Assembly: GCA_030248215.1 (NCBI GenBank)
Contig: JASANG010003928.1
Span: 1-64,000 of the forward strand
Source: Enoplolaimus lenunculus
Taxonomy: Eukaryota > Nematoda > Enoplea > Enoplida > Thoracostomopsidae
Direction: 5' to 3'
Length of the DNA: 64,000 nt
In this document: in pieces, positions 10,701 through 23,369 of the stretch
Layout of the letters: each line of letters begins with the position of its first letter
Numbering within the stretch: position 1 is the stretch's first letter
Program-made: the position numbers and the translations under genes
Notes under the pieces: model-generated
Seen by the model: only the letters and a program-made list of their open reading frames with translations
What the model was told of the DNA's origin: nothing
The model's database searches: none

Positions 10701-12420
10701 GTCTCGTCTCCGGCTCCAGGAACGGTGACCCTTCCGCCGTCGACCTCGTTTCTGCTGGTAACTGTGGAACCTGCCCCCTTTGATATGCCTCGAAATCTAG
10801 CACGTTCCACATGTATCCCGTTGGTGTAACCGGAGCCCGACCTATCGCGCTTCCGCTGCTCTCTCCTTGCGCTCTTGCTTGTTTCCCTTTTCCTTTACCG
10901 TTTCCCTTCTTCGGTGTCTCACCTATTCCTGGGTTACTCACACCGCCACTCCCCGGAGTGTCCGAACCCGCGGCTTCCTCCACCACTACCAAATCATCGT
11001 GGTGAGGACTCCCTTCTTCCATCTCCTCTACTACTTGCAACTCTCCTTCGCCCGTTACATTTTCCGTAACCGGCTCTCCCTGATTCGCCTCTGTTTCAGC
11101 CACAGTTCCGCTTTGGCCCGTTACTTGTGTAGTAACCGACGCCTCCATGGGCTCTTCCTCACTCGTCGCTGACAACCTGACCCCGCTCATCGCCGGGCCC
11201 AATGCTTCCATTACCCCATCACTCGGTCCTCTCCGCTTTTTCAGTTTCTTCTTCCCGTCCACTTTCTCCGCAGGCGCCGACATCAACTCCTGTCTTCCCG
11301 GCTGAGCCACCCAAGCGAACGAGATTTGAATGTCGTCAGTTGTTCTCGGCCGTGTCGAAACGCTGTTCCCTTGCATAACCGTTTCGTACATTTCTTCCCA
11401 CCATTACCTTGTCTCTTCCCCCGGAACCACCTCACCTCTGCTCGTCAGTACCGTTGCCTTGTCAGGACCCGCGAACGCCTTCTCATACGGCAGTTCCCTC
11501 GACGATACTGTCGGCGGATTGTAGATATGGTTCCATTCTTCCTCCCCGCGTTGCGCCGGGACAAAATATTGCCGTCTCTTTTGTTTCTCCTTCGCCGTCT
11601 CTTTGACCGCTTCCGGCTGCAATGGTACCCAACGCACCATCCTTCTACACCATTCAGACCATTTTTCTGGTTCATCCTCCTCTAATTACCGCACCGCGAT
11701 TTCCGCCGTGCACCTCTGTACCCTGTCTAAAATTTCCGTCTCCTGAGGCCATAACAGCTCAATCCTTTGATTATTATCCGGTATCGAAACGTCTATTGGC
11801 TCCGTCCTTCCTCTTAATAATTGAAAGACCGAGACTCGTTTCGGATAACGTTCACCTTCTATTTGCCTAAATGCCTCTTCAAATAACCTTAAGTACTCCG
11901 ATTCCGTATCCTGATAGTCCCTGAGCGCTAACCGTGCCGCCGCATTGCGACCGATAACTACCGTTACCCTCACCTTGGACATATCTCCGAATGACTCCAA
12001 TTTTTGGTACAGCTCGAATACCACTGCCGGTCTATCTCGCTCTACCACATGCTTAAATTGCCGCGTTACCATCGCCGCTACCACATCCGCTAGCATTACA
12101 TCCAGGCTAGCATAATGAATACACTGTAAAAATTCTTTATCCGCCTTATCCGTCTTAGGAGTGCCTTTAGCCGTATTTCGTCGCAACAGACCTATCCACT
12201 TTGACGTTGGTGGGGTTTCTCCCTTATCTACGCCAAAGTAGTGTTTTAAGGTCTCTCGCAGGCTACTCGACCGGAACAACCCGTCGTGCACTCGGTGTAA
12301 ATCCACCGTCTGAGAATCCGCTGCGAACGCTTGTTTTAATCCTGCTTCCCACATAATCTTATCCGACTTTTCTCGAATCTGTCGCTTTGAATCCACCAAA
12401 TAAAATAAAACCTTTTGCAA
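7729..12420 (-). mobile_element. Extra coding-like block downstream of gypsy integrase
   Basis: About 4.7 kb of minus-strand sequence is rich in long open stretches but lies outside gag and pol. No product is recognisable: I see no signal peptide, transmembrane segment, furin site or other envelope hallmark. Visible properties include a helical, charged segment near 11.7-12.4 kb, a Pro/Gly/Glu-rich low-complexity part near 10.6-11.3 kb, a strongly charged coiled-coil-like part near 10.0-10.5 kb, a second helical part near 8.9-9.6 kb, and a Gln/Tyr-rich part with tandem repeats near 7.8-8.5 kb. Codon-like structure with few stops suggests it was selected as protein before the element decayed. 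It may encode an accessory structural protein, but this is unknown. Confidence 0.7.
7944..8183 (-). repeat. 48-bp in-frame tandem repeat, five units
   Basis: Units begin at 7944, 7992, 8040, 8088 and 8136, exactly 48 bp apart. Each encodes a 16-residue motif of the type VEQYPATVSGYVTQSQ on the minus strand. The next segment after 8183 retains only a weak match. The constant period without frame shift suggests the repeat was maintained as protein. Confidence 0.93.
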
Positions 12421-12640
12421 TTGATAATATTTGATAAAATGAAATTTTTAATAACAAAAGTATTAATTAATAATATTCTGTAAAAAGAATAATCCCTACA
12501 CCTTTTAACTATTGTCCTGCCATATAGTCATGCCGGTGCATCTATGACTACGGAGCAGGACGGGCAGTACCAAATTTGTTGGGGGGTTCCGCTTCCAACC
12601 CCACACACGCAAAATGGTATTACTCTAAGCATAGATCACA
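12421..12640 (-). other. AT-rich spacer between pol and the extra block
   Basis: About 200 bp. The part at 12421-12500 is markedly AT-rich compared with the coding DNA on both sides. It separates the integrase end from the downstream block. It could be a leader for a separate or spliced downstream transcript, as some LTR elements use for a third frame. This is inference from position only. Confidence 0.45.
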
Positions 12641-15600
12641 CTAAATCCAGTCTATTTCCAAATCACTGTCCACATCTGTGACGTATGCACCTTTGCATAC
12701 CCCACATGTGGCATCATCCGCCGATTTTTCCGTTATTTGCGACCGGAGTCTCCTTTCACACTGCAAATAATCTTCCACCAACCCTCCAAAGTGTTTGACC
12801 AAGGCTTTATTATACCATGTCTCTCCTTTGGACGGCGATCCCAAATATTGTAATCTCAAATTGGGACCCTCTATAGCCCGAACCCGAAATAATCTTTCGA
12901 ATTCCGGATGAAACTTATTTGCTAATCTTTTACCCGATAACTTTACCCGGTTTTTCATTATCACTATATCTCCGACCGTAAAATCCCGTCTACCTGCCCG
13001 TCTGTCATAGTGCGACTTGTACTGTCCCTATGCCCGTTGGATCTGCTTGGCTGTCACGTTCCAGGCCTGTGTTAGCTGGTCCATTAAGCCATGCACTCTT
13101 GCTCCAACCGGATACGACGCCTCAGTTATTGGCGCCATATATCTATTTTCTCCCGGTAAATCTGGATCCCTGCCATACATTAGGAAAACGGCGTTTGCCC
13201 TGTGGACGAATGTATCGTCGTCCTATACGCGAATAACGCCGCCCCTAAGTAATCGTCCCAGTTTTTAACTCGGAGTCCCACCACTGGTTTCAGAATTTTT
13301 ATCAACGTCTGATTCCACCTTTCGATTAACCCGTTTGCCTGATGGTGATATGGCGTACTATAGGCGACCCTCGTCCCCATCCTTGCCATTTCGCACTTGT
13401 ACAATTCCGACACAAAGGCCGGACCCTGATTCGATAAGCTCACCCTTGGTACTCCATATGTAGGCACCAACTTATCCGTAATTAATTCTAGGATAGTTCG
13501 CGCTGTCTGATCATTAGTTACATAAGCTTGCGGCCACTTTGTAAAGTAGTCCATGAAACATACAATATACTTATTACCTGCTTCCGTTGGTAATAGTGGC
13601 CCGATCACATCCACGCCCAACGTGTGAAATGGAGCGACCGCCTTAATCGGCTGTAGCGGACCCCTCCTGTTTGGACCTGGTTAAAACCTTGAACACGTAA
13701 TACATCTATCAATGTATTCTTGTCAATCCGTTCCCATCGTTGGCCAATAAAACTTTTTAGTCGGCTTACCATAGACTTTGTCTAATGCTAAGTAACCCCC
13801 GTATTTCGTCGAATAAGCCTGTTCCATCAACGTTTGTCTGAACAGATCCGGAACAGCTTGCCGAAATTCCATGATTTCCGCCTTCGACGGTCTCGTTTTT
13901 TTTCTCGCCTGATACAAAATATCCTTATACAGAATGAACCGTGGTTTATTCTGCATCACCCATTTATAAAATATCCGCCGTACTTCCTCTTCCATTATCC
14001 CATGCTCGATGAATTTAATCATCCAGCCAAATTGTGGATCCTCCAACTGTGCCTCTCTCATCTGCCGTTTATCCCAGGGAGCTTCTATTTCAAAATACGT
14101 TTGCATTTCCTCCCGCTGAGCGGTTTGCTCAGTCGCGAGTTGCTCCCCCACCTCCCCATTCTCCGAAGCTATCTCCTCCAGATTCGGATCCACTGTTTCC
14201 CTTCGTACCGTTTCCACTTGTCCTATTACCGGTACTTCCTATTGCTCCTGCTGTTGTATCCCTTTTAGCGCTTCGAGCAATTTTTGTTCCCTGCGCTCAC
14301 TCAATTCCCGATTTTTCTTTTGCCCTGAATCCTCTTCCGCCCCGTCCAACAATGGAGGACGCGACATTGCATCCGCATTATTATGCTTCCTTCCCGGTTT
14401 GTATACCACCGTATACTTAAACTCCTGTAACTGCAACACAAACCTCATCAACCGTGGTGAAAACGAATCCAGCGGTTTCATTTTCCCAGTATCTGCTCCA
14501 ATGGTGCATGATCTGTCACCACCGTTGCCGAGCTCCCAATCAGGTATGTGCGAAACTTTTTGAATGCTGCTAATACAGCCAAGCATTCCTTTTCCGTTAT
14601 CGCATACCTCTGCTCTGTTTCCGAAAACTTTTTACTTCCGTAATGGATCGGGTGTTCCTTCCCATCCTCTCCTACCTGTGACAGGACAAACTCAGCTCCT
14701 TCTTGACTCGCGTCCGTTTGCAACAAAAATGGTGTTGTATGATCCGGATACGCCAGCACTGTGTCTGCTGTCAATCTGCTCTTTAGTTGTTCAAACGCCA
14801 TTTGACAATCTAAATCCCATTGATTCGTGATTGATTTACCTTTCTGGTTCCCCTGCACTAATTGTGTCAGCGGACAAGCAATCACTCCGTAGTCCTTTAC
14901 AAACTGCCTGTAATAGCCAGTCAGGCCCAAAAACGACCTTAATTCCGTCACTGTTTTTGGTATTCTACACTTCCGTACCTGGTTCACTTTTTCCTCATCC
15001 GGTCGCACCCCTCCGTTGGACATCACGTGTCCCAGGAAGCGTACCTCTTTCTGTGCAAACGTGCACTTCTTACCCTTTATCGTTAACCCGGCGTCCCGTA
15101 ACTTTTCAAATACCTTTTCCAGGTCCACCATATGTTGATCAAAGGACCTCGAGAAAACTGTTACATCATCGAGATAGCATAAGCATATCTCCATGAGCAA
15201 CCCTGAAAACACCATTTGCATCATCCGTTGAAACGTTGCCGGGGCATTTGTCAACCCGAACGCCATCACCCGAAACTCAAAAAGTCCTTCGTGACAATTG
15301 AAAGCCGTTTTGTCTATATCCTCCTGTTCCATTTGAATCTGCCAATACCCTGATTGTAGATCCACCGTTGTAAAATACTTTGCTTCCCTCAACGCATCGA
15401 TGGTTTCATTGATCCGTGGCAATGGAAAGCTATCCTTTTTTGTTACCTCATTTACTTGCCGGTAATCCACACAAAACCGCATATTCCCGTCTTTCTTTTT
15501 AACAAGAACGACCGGAGACGCCCAAGGGCTTTTATACGGTTGGATTACCCCTTCCCGCAACATCTTTTTCACACAATCCGTAATTATTTGTCGCCTCGAG

Positions 15601-17440
15601 TATGCTGCGCGTCTCGCCCGTTGCTGAATTGGTGTTCGCGTCAGCATCTCCATCCTATGTGTTACTATTCCCGTCGAGCCCAGAGGGGTATCCTCTCGGC
15701 CAAACACATCCTGATTCTGCTGTAACAATGCCTTTAAAATCCTCAGCTGGTTCCCCTCATAATCCTTTTCATCCAGCTCCACTTCCTCCGGTAATATGAT
15801 TTGGTCATCCCTGGATGACTCCACTTGACCCAGTAACCAGTTAACAAACTCGTCAGCCTCGCTCGAACCTTGTTCAACCTGGGAAGCTGTTACCTTTCCC
15901 ACGTTGGGCAACACCTGTTCCAGCTGGGGTAACCGTTCCGCTTGGTTACCTTAATACTAGCCAGCGCTTCTTCCTCCTTTACCACGACTGACACCATTTC
16001 TGCTTGGTCAGCCCTGGCCACCACTTCACCGGATAACAACTGCATCGTACTTTCTTCTATATTTGATACTGGAAGGAAGATATGCCCCTCTGAATTTTCA
16101 CCAATGCCTTAGGAATCTACAACGAGTCCAATAATATTTCCGACTCAAGTTGAGGCTCCACCAGCAACTCTGTTTCCTTTTCCAACTCCTCCGGTACCCT
16201 ACAATACACCATCACTGTCATCTCCGGAGGTATCTGCACCGCAGCCGCTACTCGACACACGTTTACCACCGTAGGCGCTGCCGTGCCACCTTCTTTCTCC
16301 ATCGTCTGTGCCCAGTCCTGAATTATTACCGTTTTTGCTTCCCATGGCAACCGGTCCTTACTTTTCGGATCCCGCTGCTCTAATGATTCTATCTCTTTCG
16401 CATGTACCTCCTTAATTACCTGCTCGATTGTATCTCTCTGTGCTGAAGGCGATTCACTCCCCTTCGGCACAGCCTCCAATTCACCCTGTGCTGAAGGTGA
16501 TTCACTCCCCTTCAGCACAGCCCCTATGTCACACTCACCCTGTGACACTCTTTCTATTCCAGCTGTTTCATATCCTTGGACCGCTATTTGTTGAGCCGTT
16601 CCATGTATCGGTACTGTTTCTACTCCTTTTCCGATTTCTCCTTTAGTTTGCTCCGAGTGTTCTCCTCTCCGAGCGTAAAAATTATTTGCCCGTTCCTCTG
16701 GTCTCACATTTTCAATCCATTCGTGAGCCATACTCCCATTCCGTACCACCTGGCGTGCCCGCCATGATCGTACTATCCTCCGGTTTACCATGACCAATGA
16801 CCGATTATAGTCTAAGGTAATCCCGAAATCATTCAACATATCGTCCCCAAATAATAGCACCGTCTGCATCTCTGGTGCGATGTGAATATGAGCCATCTTT
16901 GTCGTGCCTCCCATCGTCACCAGGTATTTCAGACATCCTATTGTCTGCTGCGCTATCTGGTTGTTATATGTCCTGCATGAAATATTTATCGATTCATCCA
17001 GGGGCAAATCGGAAAAATATTTCTTATACGCCGATATGTGCATAAGCGACACATCCGCGCCCGAATCTAGCATCCATGTAATCTGATAACTCCGTATACT
17101 CATCTCGATATATAGCCCTGTTGCTTTCGTACCAGCAGCGCCATCCACAAAATTTACACCAGGATTTCTCACCTCTGCTATTGATGGTGATGGGTCCTCG
17201 TGCATCTTCCTTATCCGTATATTCGGTGCCCCATCATCCTGAGCTGCGGCCGTCGGTGATGCAATGCATGGCCCCGGCACCTCCTTCGATCTCTGCATTA
17301 TGATCGGGCCTTGCACCTGATTACTACTTGCCGAAGTTATTGGAGGCAAGGGTGAATTCAATCCCGGAACCGGCAACCGATTTGCTCTCCAGCAATTATC
17401 CGTTGTATGTCCCGCCCGGATGCAATGCGTGCACCACATT
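12641..17440 (-). mobile_element. Gypsy pol region (PR, RT, RNase H, integrase)
   Basis: Read on the minus strand from about 17.4 kb: a CCHC-type zinc knuckle, then an aspartic protease with the DSGAD motif near 17.05 kb, reverse transcriptase near 14.9-15.6 kb with FCVDYRQVNEVT, VDLQSGYWQI, AFGLTNAPATFQ and a YLDD active site, RNase H of the gypsy type near 14.5-14.9 kb, an integrase zinc-binding region near 13.7-14.0 kb, the integrase core near 13.2-13.6 kb (GVDVIGPLLPT, DYFTKWPQAY, HHQANGLIERWN), and a C-terminal binding region near 12.8-12.96 kb. The order RT-RNase H-integrase separates Ty3/Gypsy from Ty1/Copia. The region is broken in several places and is listed as a fossil. Confidence 0.92.
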
Positions 17441-19770
17441 TCCCCCGCCTAGGCCCGCTTGTCCTTGTCCTGTTCCTTGATTTCCCGTATTATTCATTTG
17501 TCCTGCTTGTCCTACATTATTTGCGCGATTCGCTTTCGTTGGATATTCCCGTGCTATATGGCCCTCTCCTTCACAGAAGAAACACGACCCCTTTTCTCGC
17601 AATTTCCTTACCCTTTCTGAGTCCTGCGGCTGTTGATCTGACACGGGCTTTTGCCCCTGTCCACCCGCTTGCTCGCCGCTCTGTTCCTGGTTACTCATCC
17701 GTGGTCGAGCCCCCATTTGTCTCCGGTTATTACCCGAGCTCGACGCCTGTTTCTGCTGATTATTTCCCGTATTACTCTGCTGCTCAGCCTGTTTCCCATC
17801 CGCTTTATCCTTTTTCTCTTTTTCTCTCCAATTCAATGTCCCGTCCGCTTCCAGTTGCCTTTGCAACTTGAGGGCGCGACGTCTCAAATCCTCAAACGAT
17901 TCCACGATCCCGAGTTGTAACCTTTGTTTCAACTCCGGAAAAGCATTGTTCACGAATGTCTGACATAACAAATCTCGACTCTCCTCGGTGTTCGCGAACT
18001 GCTTCTCTAGATATCTCACCCAATACGACTGTAACTCGTCAGCGTAGTCGCTCACGTCACCCTTTTGCCTAATCCTTTGGAATGCCGCCATCCTGTTCGA
18101 CAAGTCAGTGGATTCCCCAAATCTCTCTTGGAATTCATGAACCAATTGCCCGAACTCCTCTGAGCCGTATGCTCCATATTGCTCCTCCAGTATATCCAGG
18201 TATTGATCAGCTAGCCCTTTTACATGGGTTCGAAAATGATTCAATCTCGATTCCATGTCCGAAATTTTCGCCGTTAGCATGACCCGTTCGAACTTCCGGT
18301 ACCATGCCCCGAAGTCCGTTCTCCCTTCAAAATTTTGCAGCGGCAGCTTTTGCGGCATTTTTACCACAATTTGTGGTGTATTTTGCCCCATGAACCCTAA
18401 ACCTTGTGCTGCCCCTGCCACTGGATTACCCATTGTCTGCGCCACTGGTGTTCCGGCATATCCCGTCACGCGTGGTGCCGGCATGACCGGTTCTTGCCAA
18501 CTCGCGTTTGCTTGAGCGGCCACTCCGGGTTGGGTCTGGTATGCCCGGTACATATTCCCTGTCGCCTGTTGACCCAACACCGGTTGACTCAATTGACGTT
18601 GCCCAATGTGAGTCAAATAGGGTAATGATCCTACCCTTGCCGCTCCTTGATTCACTTGCTGCTGGTGCACCGGACATGGATGGCTTTGCATTGCAATCTT
18701 TTGTGTCCGGTCGACCCCTGATACTCTTCCATCACCGGTTGAAAACCCGTCTCGCCTCTGTTAGACATCCGGCTAGCTCTGCCCGATCTATGACTTTGTC
18801 TAGATTCCGGCCGCTGGCTCATTTCCCCTTCCATTTTATTCCACCATTTTTTAAATTTTTCACCCCGTTTCGATTTTATTCCTTTTTCGAAAATTCGGGT
18901 CAACTCCCTTATTTCAGCGTCCTCATCCTCTGATTCCTGAATAGAGGTCGCTCTCGAGCGTGGCTGTGGCACCCCCGGACTCTGACCTCTATCCCCTTCT
19001 ATTGCTATATCCTTCCCCAACACAACTTCTCCCGTCCGGGTGGACCCCTGTGAATTCATCAACCCATGTGCCATAGACATGCGTTGCTCCACCGACCAAT
19101 TTGCCAAAGGTCCATCCATTTCTAATTGTGGATGAGGTCTGATCATGTTCGCCGTGCGCGACAACCCGGCCCCGCTCTGTGCATCCGACCATCCCATCCC
19201 ATAACCAGTCATATCTCCCTCCATCCTGCCCGAGTCTGGTAGCACATACCTTGGCTCCGGCCGATAGATTTCTCCAGTGGCCCGTTCTTGCACATTCCCA
19301 TAGCACTCTGCCGACATTCTCGGATAGGACATGGCGGAACTCACTATTCCACCATGCCCCATGTTTCCTTCTGCCATCCCCGAGAGCATATTGTTTCCAT
19401 GTCCGCTCTCCGGTAACTCAACTCCAACCGAACTGCCTTGCAGATCCACCGACGTCCTCAGACCTCGTGCCTCTATAGGGTTCCGTAGGCCTGAGCTTTC
19501 TCCCGTATCCGTTGCCTCTACTCCTGTCCGCATACTATGTGTCACCTTTACCGGTTGACCCATAGTCCTGCCGACGTCAGTGACAAACACTGACTCCATT
19601 GATTCCCTGTGCCGAGCCGTACTAGGCAACGAAACCTCTTCGGCTTCTTGCTCCTTTCCGCCTGTAGTTCTCGTGACATGGTTCTTGTCACTACGCCCGT
19701 CTCTCTGACCGGCATCCTTGCTGTAGCCTCTTGCCCATCCGCCGTAGTAGGCGTTCTATAAAGTGGCATA
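17396..19770 (-). mobile_element. Gypsy gag region
   Basis: The region starts near 19.77 kb on the minus strand and overlaps the front of pol. The N-terminal half is Gly/Ser/Met-rich. The middle part (about 17.85-18.4 kb) reads like a Ty3/Gypsy retrotransposon capsid, with FEGRTDFGAWYRKFERVM and an RMAAFQRIRQKGDVSDYADE stretch typical of retrotransposon Gag. A Gln/Asn-rich basic linker and a zinc-knuckle region follow. It is broken in places. Confidence 0.85.
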
Positions 19771-20782
19771 TTAGTTTAAGTTCTTGTTTCCTTGTATAAC
19801 TCCGTCAAGTTGCAAATTGTTAAGTCTCTCCGAAATCGCTTAAGTCGATTTCCAAGAATATATGCCACACCAGTTATATTCTCTAAAAACTCCTAAATTT
19901 TCGCCTCAAATTCGTTAAAATATTTGCCATACCAGTGTTGTAATTCGCTATCTACAACACGTGGTTCCAAAAATCCGATATTTTTGGCCCAAAACTTTTC
20001 TCCTGGTCCGTTTTTGCTCGCAAAAAGATATGACCGGTGTTCACGGATGCTATAGGTCCACTATATATCGCTCCCACCCGGCTCGAAAAATTTTTCGCAA
20101 AAATTTTCCTTCAAATTCGTCCCTTTTTGTCAAGCCTTGATTCACCCAAATTTTCGCTAATTTTTCAGATTTCTTGCGGCCTAGCCCCAAGTATCCGAAA
20201 GTTTAGCGGCTCTTTCAATCCCTTGATACCTTACGACCGTTTTTGCTATCCGCTATACAGCGTCAAGCCCCAAAAATCCGTTTTGCCTTCCAAAAATTTC
20301 TGTTGCCGATTCTTTCGAGTTAGCCACCCGCCAAAAGTGGCGGTTGAGTATCCTGAATCGGTCTAAGTTTTGATTTCCCGGAAAGTTTCCGTCGGTTTTC
20401 ATGCCTTAAGCCTTGTCAGTTATCAGTCAACTACACCTAAAGGTAGCTAACTGAGTTACCCTGACTACGCCGTCAATCCGTCAAAATTCCGTTTTTCTAC
20501 CCGGTTATCCTTTATTCTCACAATCGTTTGACGATTCTGAGTCCTTTATAATCTCCTGATCACTTTTCAACTCCTTTTTCTCCAATATTCTCCGTTTTTC
20601 CAAAAATTTTCCTTTTTCCCGACCACACTTACCAAACCAGCATTGAAACCATCGTGGTCACCATGTGAATAGTTCGTGATTTCGGATGCTCAATGAAACC
20701 ACCAACTCCGCGTTTCAGGTCCGTTTCCAATGACGCTTTTGTCGCTCTAGTTCAATAATAGCAGTCGTTTTCCCCTTTTATT
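19771..20782 (-). other. Gypsy leader between PBS and gag
   Basis: About 1 kb without a long frame on the minus strand, as expected for a 5' untranslated leader. No tRNA or other RNA gene was seen in it. Confidence 0.5.
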
Positions 20783-20795
20783 CCCCCCAGCACCA
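20783..20795 (-). other. Primer binding site of the gypsy element
   Basis: On the minus strand this reads TGGTGCTGGGGGG directly after the 5' LTR. Its complement ends in CAGCACCA, like a tRNA 3' acceptor end with its CCA. I could not assign the tRNA. It fixes the inner edge of the 5' LTR at 20796. Confidence 0.75.
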
Positions 20796-21812
20796 TGATA
20801 AAGCTATACAAGTAAAGTACAAGTATGACTAGACAAGTATAAAGCTTAACTGACGACCTTATTATTCTCCAAGTATGCCGAAAGTTCCTTTGTTTAGGTG
20901 CTTTCCGCACGTCCACTACGATACTCTTAACCCTGTTGTTCAACTAAGTCACAAGCTCACACCGTAACAACAAATGTAAACCCAACGTGACAAATCCCAA
21001 TACGCCATAAAACCCCAATTAACCGTAAAAGTCCCAAGTAAATCCCAAATTTCTCCAGCCGAAACTAGCCCCGCTAGAATCGACTATCCCAAGTAAACTC
21101 CAATAAATCCCAAGTAACTCTTTAACACATTCCCTAAGTATCCCCAAGTTTCCCCTGGTACTGCCCGAAGGCGATGCGCTATGCGCTTTTTACAACGATT
21201 CCCAGTAATGCCGGTTTCACCGTGCTCACATTGAGCTACCGTGGCTCTGATTCCGTTCCAATACCTTTATGCCTAAGTCCCCCGGAACACTTTATACCAA
21301 TCAACTCCGTATAACACTAAAATCGCAGATTCGCACACTAGGTCAAAACTCCGAATAAAGTAAGCCGCATTTTGTAACTCCGCAAAAACATGAATGAATA
21401 TGGAGGCTGGCTACTCCAGCCCCCATACCGAGTTGATTTGCATAACTTTGTGTGTCCCGGGTGTCTCAGGCACCTTAGGGACACACATTTTCCGCCATTA
21501 CAAATGACTATCAACAACAACAATATAAACACCCCCCCCCAAACCCCTAGCTATATAATTTGGCGCAACAGGCCAACAAAAATATTTAATAAATGGCCAC
21601 GCAGGGCCCTGAGTACTGATACCTTGCGAACGCAGCCGCCACTTACAGATTTATAAGTTTCTACGCCGTTTAGCAACGCCCAAGCCTAACTTAAGTTCTA
21701 AGAGAGACTAGGCGGAGCCGGGGACTCCCTTAAGGTGTGGTTTAGGATTTGGATTTAGTTTTGTTTTAGTTTTTAGGTTGAAATATATTTGAGTGTGGCA
21801 CAGCCACCTACA
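20796..21812 (-). repeat. 5' LTR of the gypsy element
   Basis: Plus-strand ends are TGATAAAGCT and CCACCTACA. It aligns to 6337-7349 with about 21-23 substitutions and several short length changes in microsatellites. The outer flank begins GTGAG, while the flank of the other LTR ends CCCGT, so no direct target duplication is visible. Confidence 0.92.
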
Positions 21813-23369
21813 GTGAGTACTTCTAAACGCAGGCGAACCTACAACAGAAACAGGAACAATTGAAAGTTATACACATTTGCAACGAGGAAGACAAAACTAA
21901 AATTCGTCGTCAGTCACCGTAACAACTTTATTCACCACTAAAAATATAATTAATAAGGTTATGCATGGCCGCTATTCGCATCTAGCCAAAAACCAAAACC
22001 TTATGTTAATAAGCTTACAAAGTTACCGTAACTTGCAATATCATCTGACTAACTATTTCATAACTTCACAATATTGTTGTTCATTTGTATCAGAGCCGGA
22101 GCAGATACTCCCCCCATACCACATATTTGAGAGACCACCCTTAACGAGGCCCACAACCGGTTGAACCTAGAACCACCAACGCTTCGCTCGCTGTTTTTAA
22201 AACTGTTTTCTACTCTTGCGTGATCCTTTTAATAGATTTAGACTCTACACAACTCTTAAAATAACCACCAGGTTGCTAAATGTTAACAAATGTTCTCGCT
22301 CTTAACACTCGATGGCAACAATTTTACTTAAGATAATATAACTCTCCAAAGTCAGAAACGGTTAATAAATAAGTTTTGGAGTGAGGTGTGCCGTGCGCTG
22401 TCTTCCCTGGTTAGACCATACGAAGAATGTATAAGGTTTTACTCAAAAAATTAGCTGTTTGCTGCTGTAAAACAAAATGCCAAAAAATGGATTAACTTTC
22501 TAGGTTCACGATTTTGCAACTTCTGTGTGAAGCTCTTCTTTGGAAGGGTGTCCTCACAGGTATCAAACACGACTGTGGCTTCAAACAATCGCAGATAGAT
22601 CAAGCACGGAGAAATTCTATATTTACCTCTGCGCTGATGGACCCCACCCCTGTCTACTCCGGCTCTGACTGGTATTCGAATAAGCTTGACAAAGAAACAG
22701 ATGAAGCCCATAATAGCAAAACCAAATCGCAGTGGTTATTACAACTTTTTGATACTCTAAAAGTGAAGGGAGGCAACACGATTTTACAGTGCCAAACGAA
22801 CATTGGTCAACCTATAAACACTCATTGAGTGCGGGTTCCGGTGTATCTCCCCTCGTTAGAGTATACTAAGCCAGTGTGTTTTGGTGGTAGTCCCTTCAGA
22901 GGGAGTAGGGACAAGGTAGACTGGATACTGGACACAGGGTCTGACAATCAGGAGAACCTTTCGGACGAACTCTATATAATAGCCGAACAACAGAGTTCCT
23001 ACAGATAGACACTGTATTTGAAGTGGCAATACTAGATATTCGGATATTAAAAATATCCGGTATGTATCCGAAATTAAACGTGTATCGAGATATCCGGATA
23101 TCCATTGGATATCCAAAATGCTGTTGTGTAAAAAAATTGAATACTTTACATTATTTCACCACTATAACTGGAGGTGACGAAAAGAACTTTAGTAGCCCAG
23201 TGAAAAATTTGCGTCGAATACGCATACAGTTAAGTACTAAATTTATGGCTTATAGTTTATTCCGTTATAGACAATAAACAGCTTCATTCGTTTGATGGAG
23301 TAGAGCATTCTAGTAGTCTGAGTTTTTATTTTTAATCGAAAGCAATTAAAAAATTAACACTACAAGTAG
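21813..23369. other. AT-rich intergenic DNA, no gene seen
   Basis: Composition changes here to the AT-rich host type. A plus-strand open stretch at 22514-22828 has no recognisable domain and lies in DNA without clear splice sites, so I do not call it a gene. Around 23025-23110 there are several copies of GGATATCCG-like words resembling those in the MITE near 45237-45300. Confidence 0.4.

Larger units (their letters stand above)
6337..21812 (-). mobile_element. Ty3/Gypsy LTR retrotransposon, 15.5 kb, broken
   Basis: The element runs on the minus strand: 5' LTR 20796-21812, internal region 7350-20795, 3' LTR 6337-7349. LTR ends are TG...CA. A PBS lies inside the 5' LTR and a purine tract inside the 3' LTR. 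The order gag, protease, reverse transcriptase, RNase H, integrase places it in Ty3/Gypsy (Metaviridae). Between integrase and the 3' LTR lies an extra 4.7-kb coding-like block, making it about twice the usual gypsy length. The two LTRs differ at about 21-23 of roughly 1000 positions (about 2%), so insertion is moderately recent, perhaps a few million years at ordinary neutral rates (inference). It is a fossil: the frames are interrupted in roughly a dozen places. I could not find a target-site duplication. Confidence 0.93.

Noticed and set aside
7840-19558. Many plus-strand open frames across the gypsy element
   Set aside because: They are antisense shadows of the minus-strand gag, pol and downstream block, with skewed composition and no domains.
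22514-22828. Plus-strand open frame of 104 codons as a gene
   Set aside because: No domain, no splice or promoter context, and an equally long frame lies opposite.
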